Translations under genes and position numbers: made by a program
Shown here: one piece after another, positions 63,855 through 64,000 of the stretch
Position numbering within the stretch: position 1 is the first letter of the stretch
Layout: every line of letters begins with the position of its first letter
The notes under the pieces: generated by a model
What the model was told of the DNA's origin: nothing
What the model saw: only the letters and a program-made list of their open reading frames with translations
The model's database searches: none
Source: JABFRJ01 sp031374735
Lineage (GTDB): Bacteria; Pseudomonadota; Alphaproteobacteria; Rhizobiales; Hyphomicrobiaceae
Length of the DNA stretch: 64,000 nt
Assembly: GCA_031374735.1 (NCBI GenBank)
Contig: JANMGQ010000129.1
Span: 51,897-115,896 of the forward strand
Direction: 5' to 3'

Positions 63855-64000
63855 CTTACACCAGCGGTCAGAATTTTCGACTGACGATCTGTCCCTCTCA
63901 CTGTCATGGCCGGGCTTGTCCCGGCCACCCATCGCGCACAGAGCACGGCGGTATCCGGAGTGTTGAGCCGTCTCAACGTAATGGCAACCAGCTCCGTGCG
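63855..64000 (+). mobile_element. MITE-like repeat element, cut by the window end
   Basis: CTTACACCAGCGGTCAGAAT begins the element, followed by the same TCATGGCCGGGCTTGTCCCG core as the 58382 element and similar sequence to the window edge (for example GTCTCAAC and CCGTGCG in matching places). The right half, including the other arm and end, lies outside the window. Confidence 0.7.

Overview
The window is chromosomal DNA from a high-GC alphaproteobacterium, most likely of the order Hyphomicrobiales (Rhizobiales). Indications are a DUF1036 protein, a bacterial transglutaminase-like cysteine peptidase next to a double-PilZ protein, several YkuD L,D-transpeptidases, and the dispersed 'GTCATCCCGGA' and 'TCATGGCCGGGCTTGTCCCGGCCA' hairpin repeats common in that group. 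The genus is not determined. No rRNA, tRNA, CRISPR array or prophage was recognised. Genes are closely packed, with many ATGA/GTGA overlaps.

Region 1-5043 (+) is an aromatic-acid CoA catabolic operon: a truncated SDR, a MarR regulator, an enoyl-CoA hydratase homologue, an acyl-CoA dehydrogenase, a benzoate/2-aminobenzoate-CoA ligase and a RidA protein. It resembles aerobic 2-aminobenzoyl-CoA or salicylyl-CoA pathways. Region 5033-9755 is envelope glycan related: a TylF-like methyltransferase, GtrA and a UDP-galactopyranose-mutase-like flavoprotein on the minus strand, diverging from a polytopic putative glycosyltransferase. Then come a GNAT, moeA, and ileS.

Region 15547-21425 holds two paralogues of an unrecognised histidine-rich family, facing each other, one fused to a SAM methyltransferase. 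They sit beside a large TPR/GT2 glycosyltransferase. Region 21602-27791 is mainly housekeeping: a small basic protein, trpS, an M3 oligopeptidase, PilZ, a transglutaminase-like peptidase and a YihY protein. Region 27885-37206 is an exopolysaccharide region: a PelA-like deacetylase and a PelB-like TPR protein, converging on galU-GT4-flippase-GT2, which diverges from a WecG/TagA/CpsF glycosyltransferase.

Region 37511-47875 contains a Pif1-like helicase, an alcohol dehydrogenase, a TetR regulator with a very clear palindromic operator in front of a DUF2306 membrane protein, a phytanoyl-CoA dioxygenase homologue, and two incomplete ABC importers. One is a peptide-type importer reduced to a permease tail plus two ATPases. 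The other is a SsuA/SsuB-type pair with no permease gene. The two converge on a repeat block with inverted ends. A MOSC protein and a small hypothetical protein follow. Region 48002-50900 (+) is aroC, glycerate kinase and DUF1036.

Region 51128-54849 (+) is the most unusual cassette: a Nudix hydrolase fused to a macrodomain, then a polytopic membrane protein with a C-terminal patatin-like lipase domain. The remainder is a CaiB family CoA-transferase, a hybrid histidine kinase, two L,D-transpeptidases around a beta-lactamase-fold serine hydrolase, folD, and more copies of the repeat families running off the right edge.
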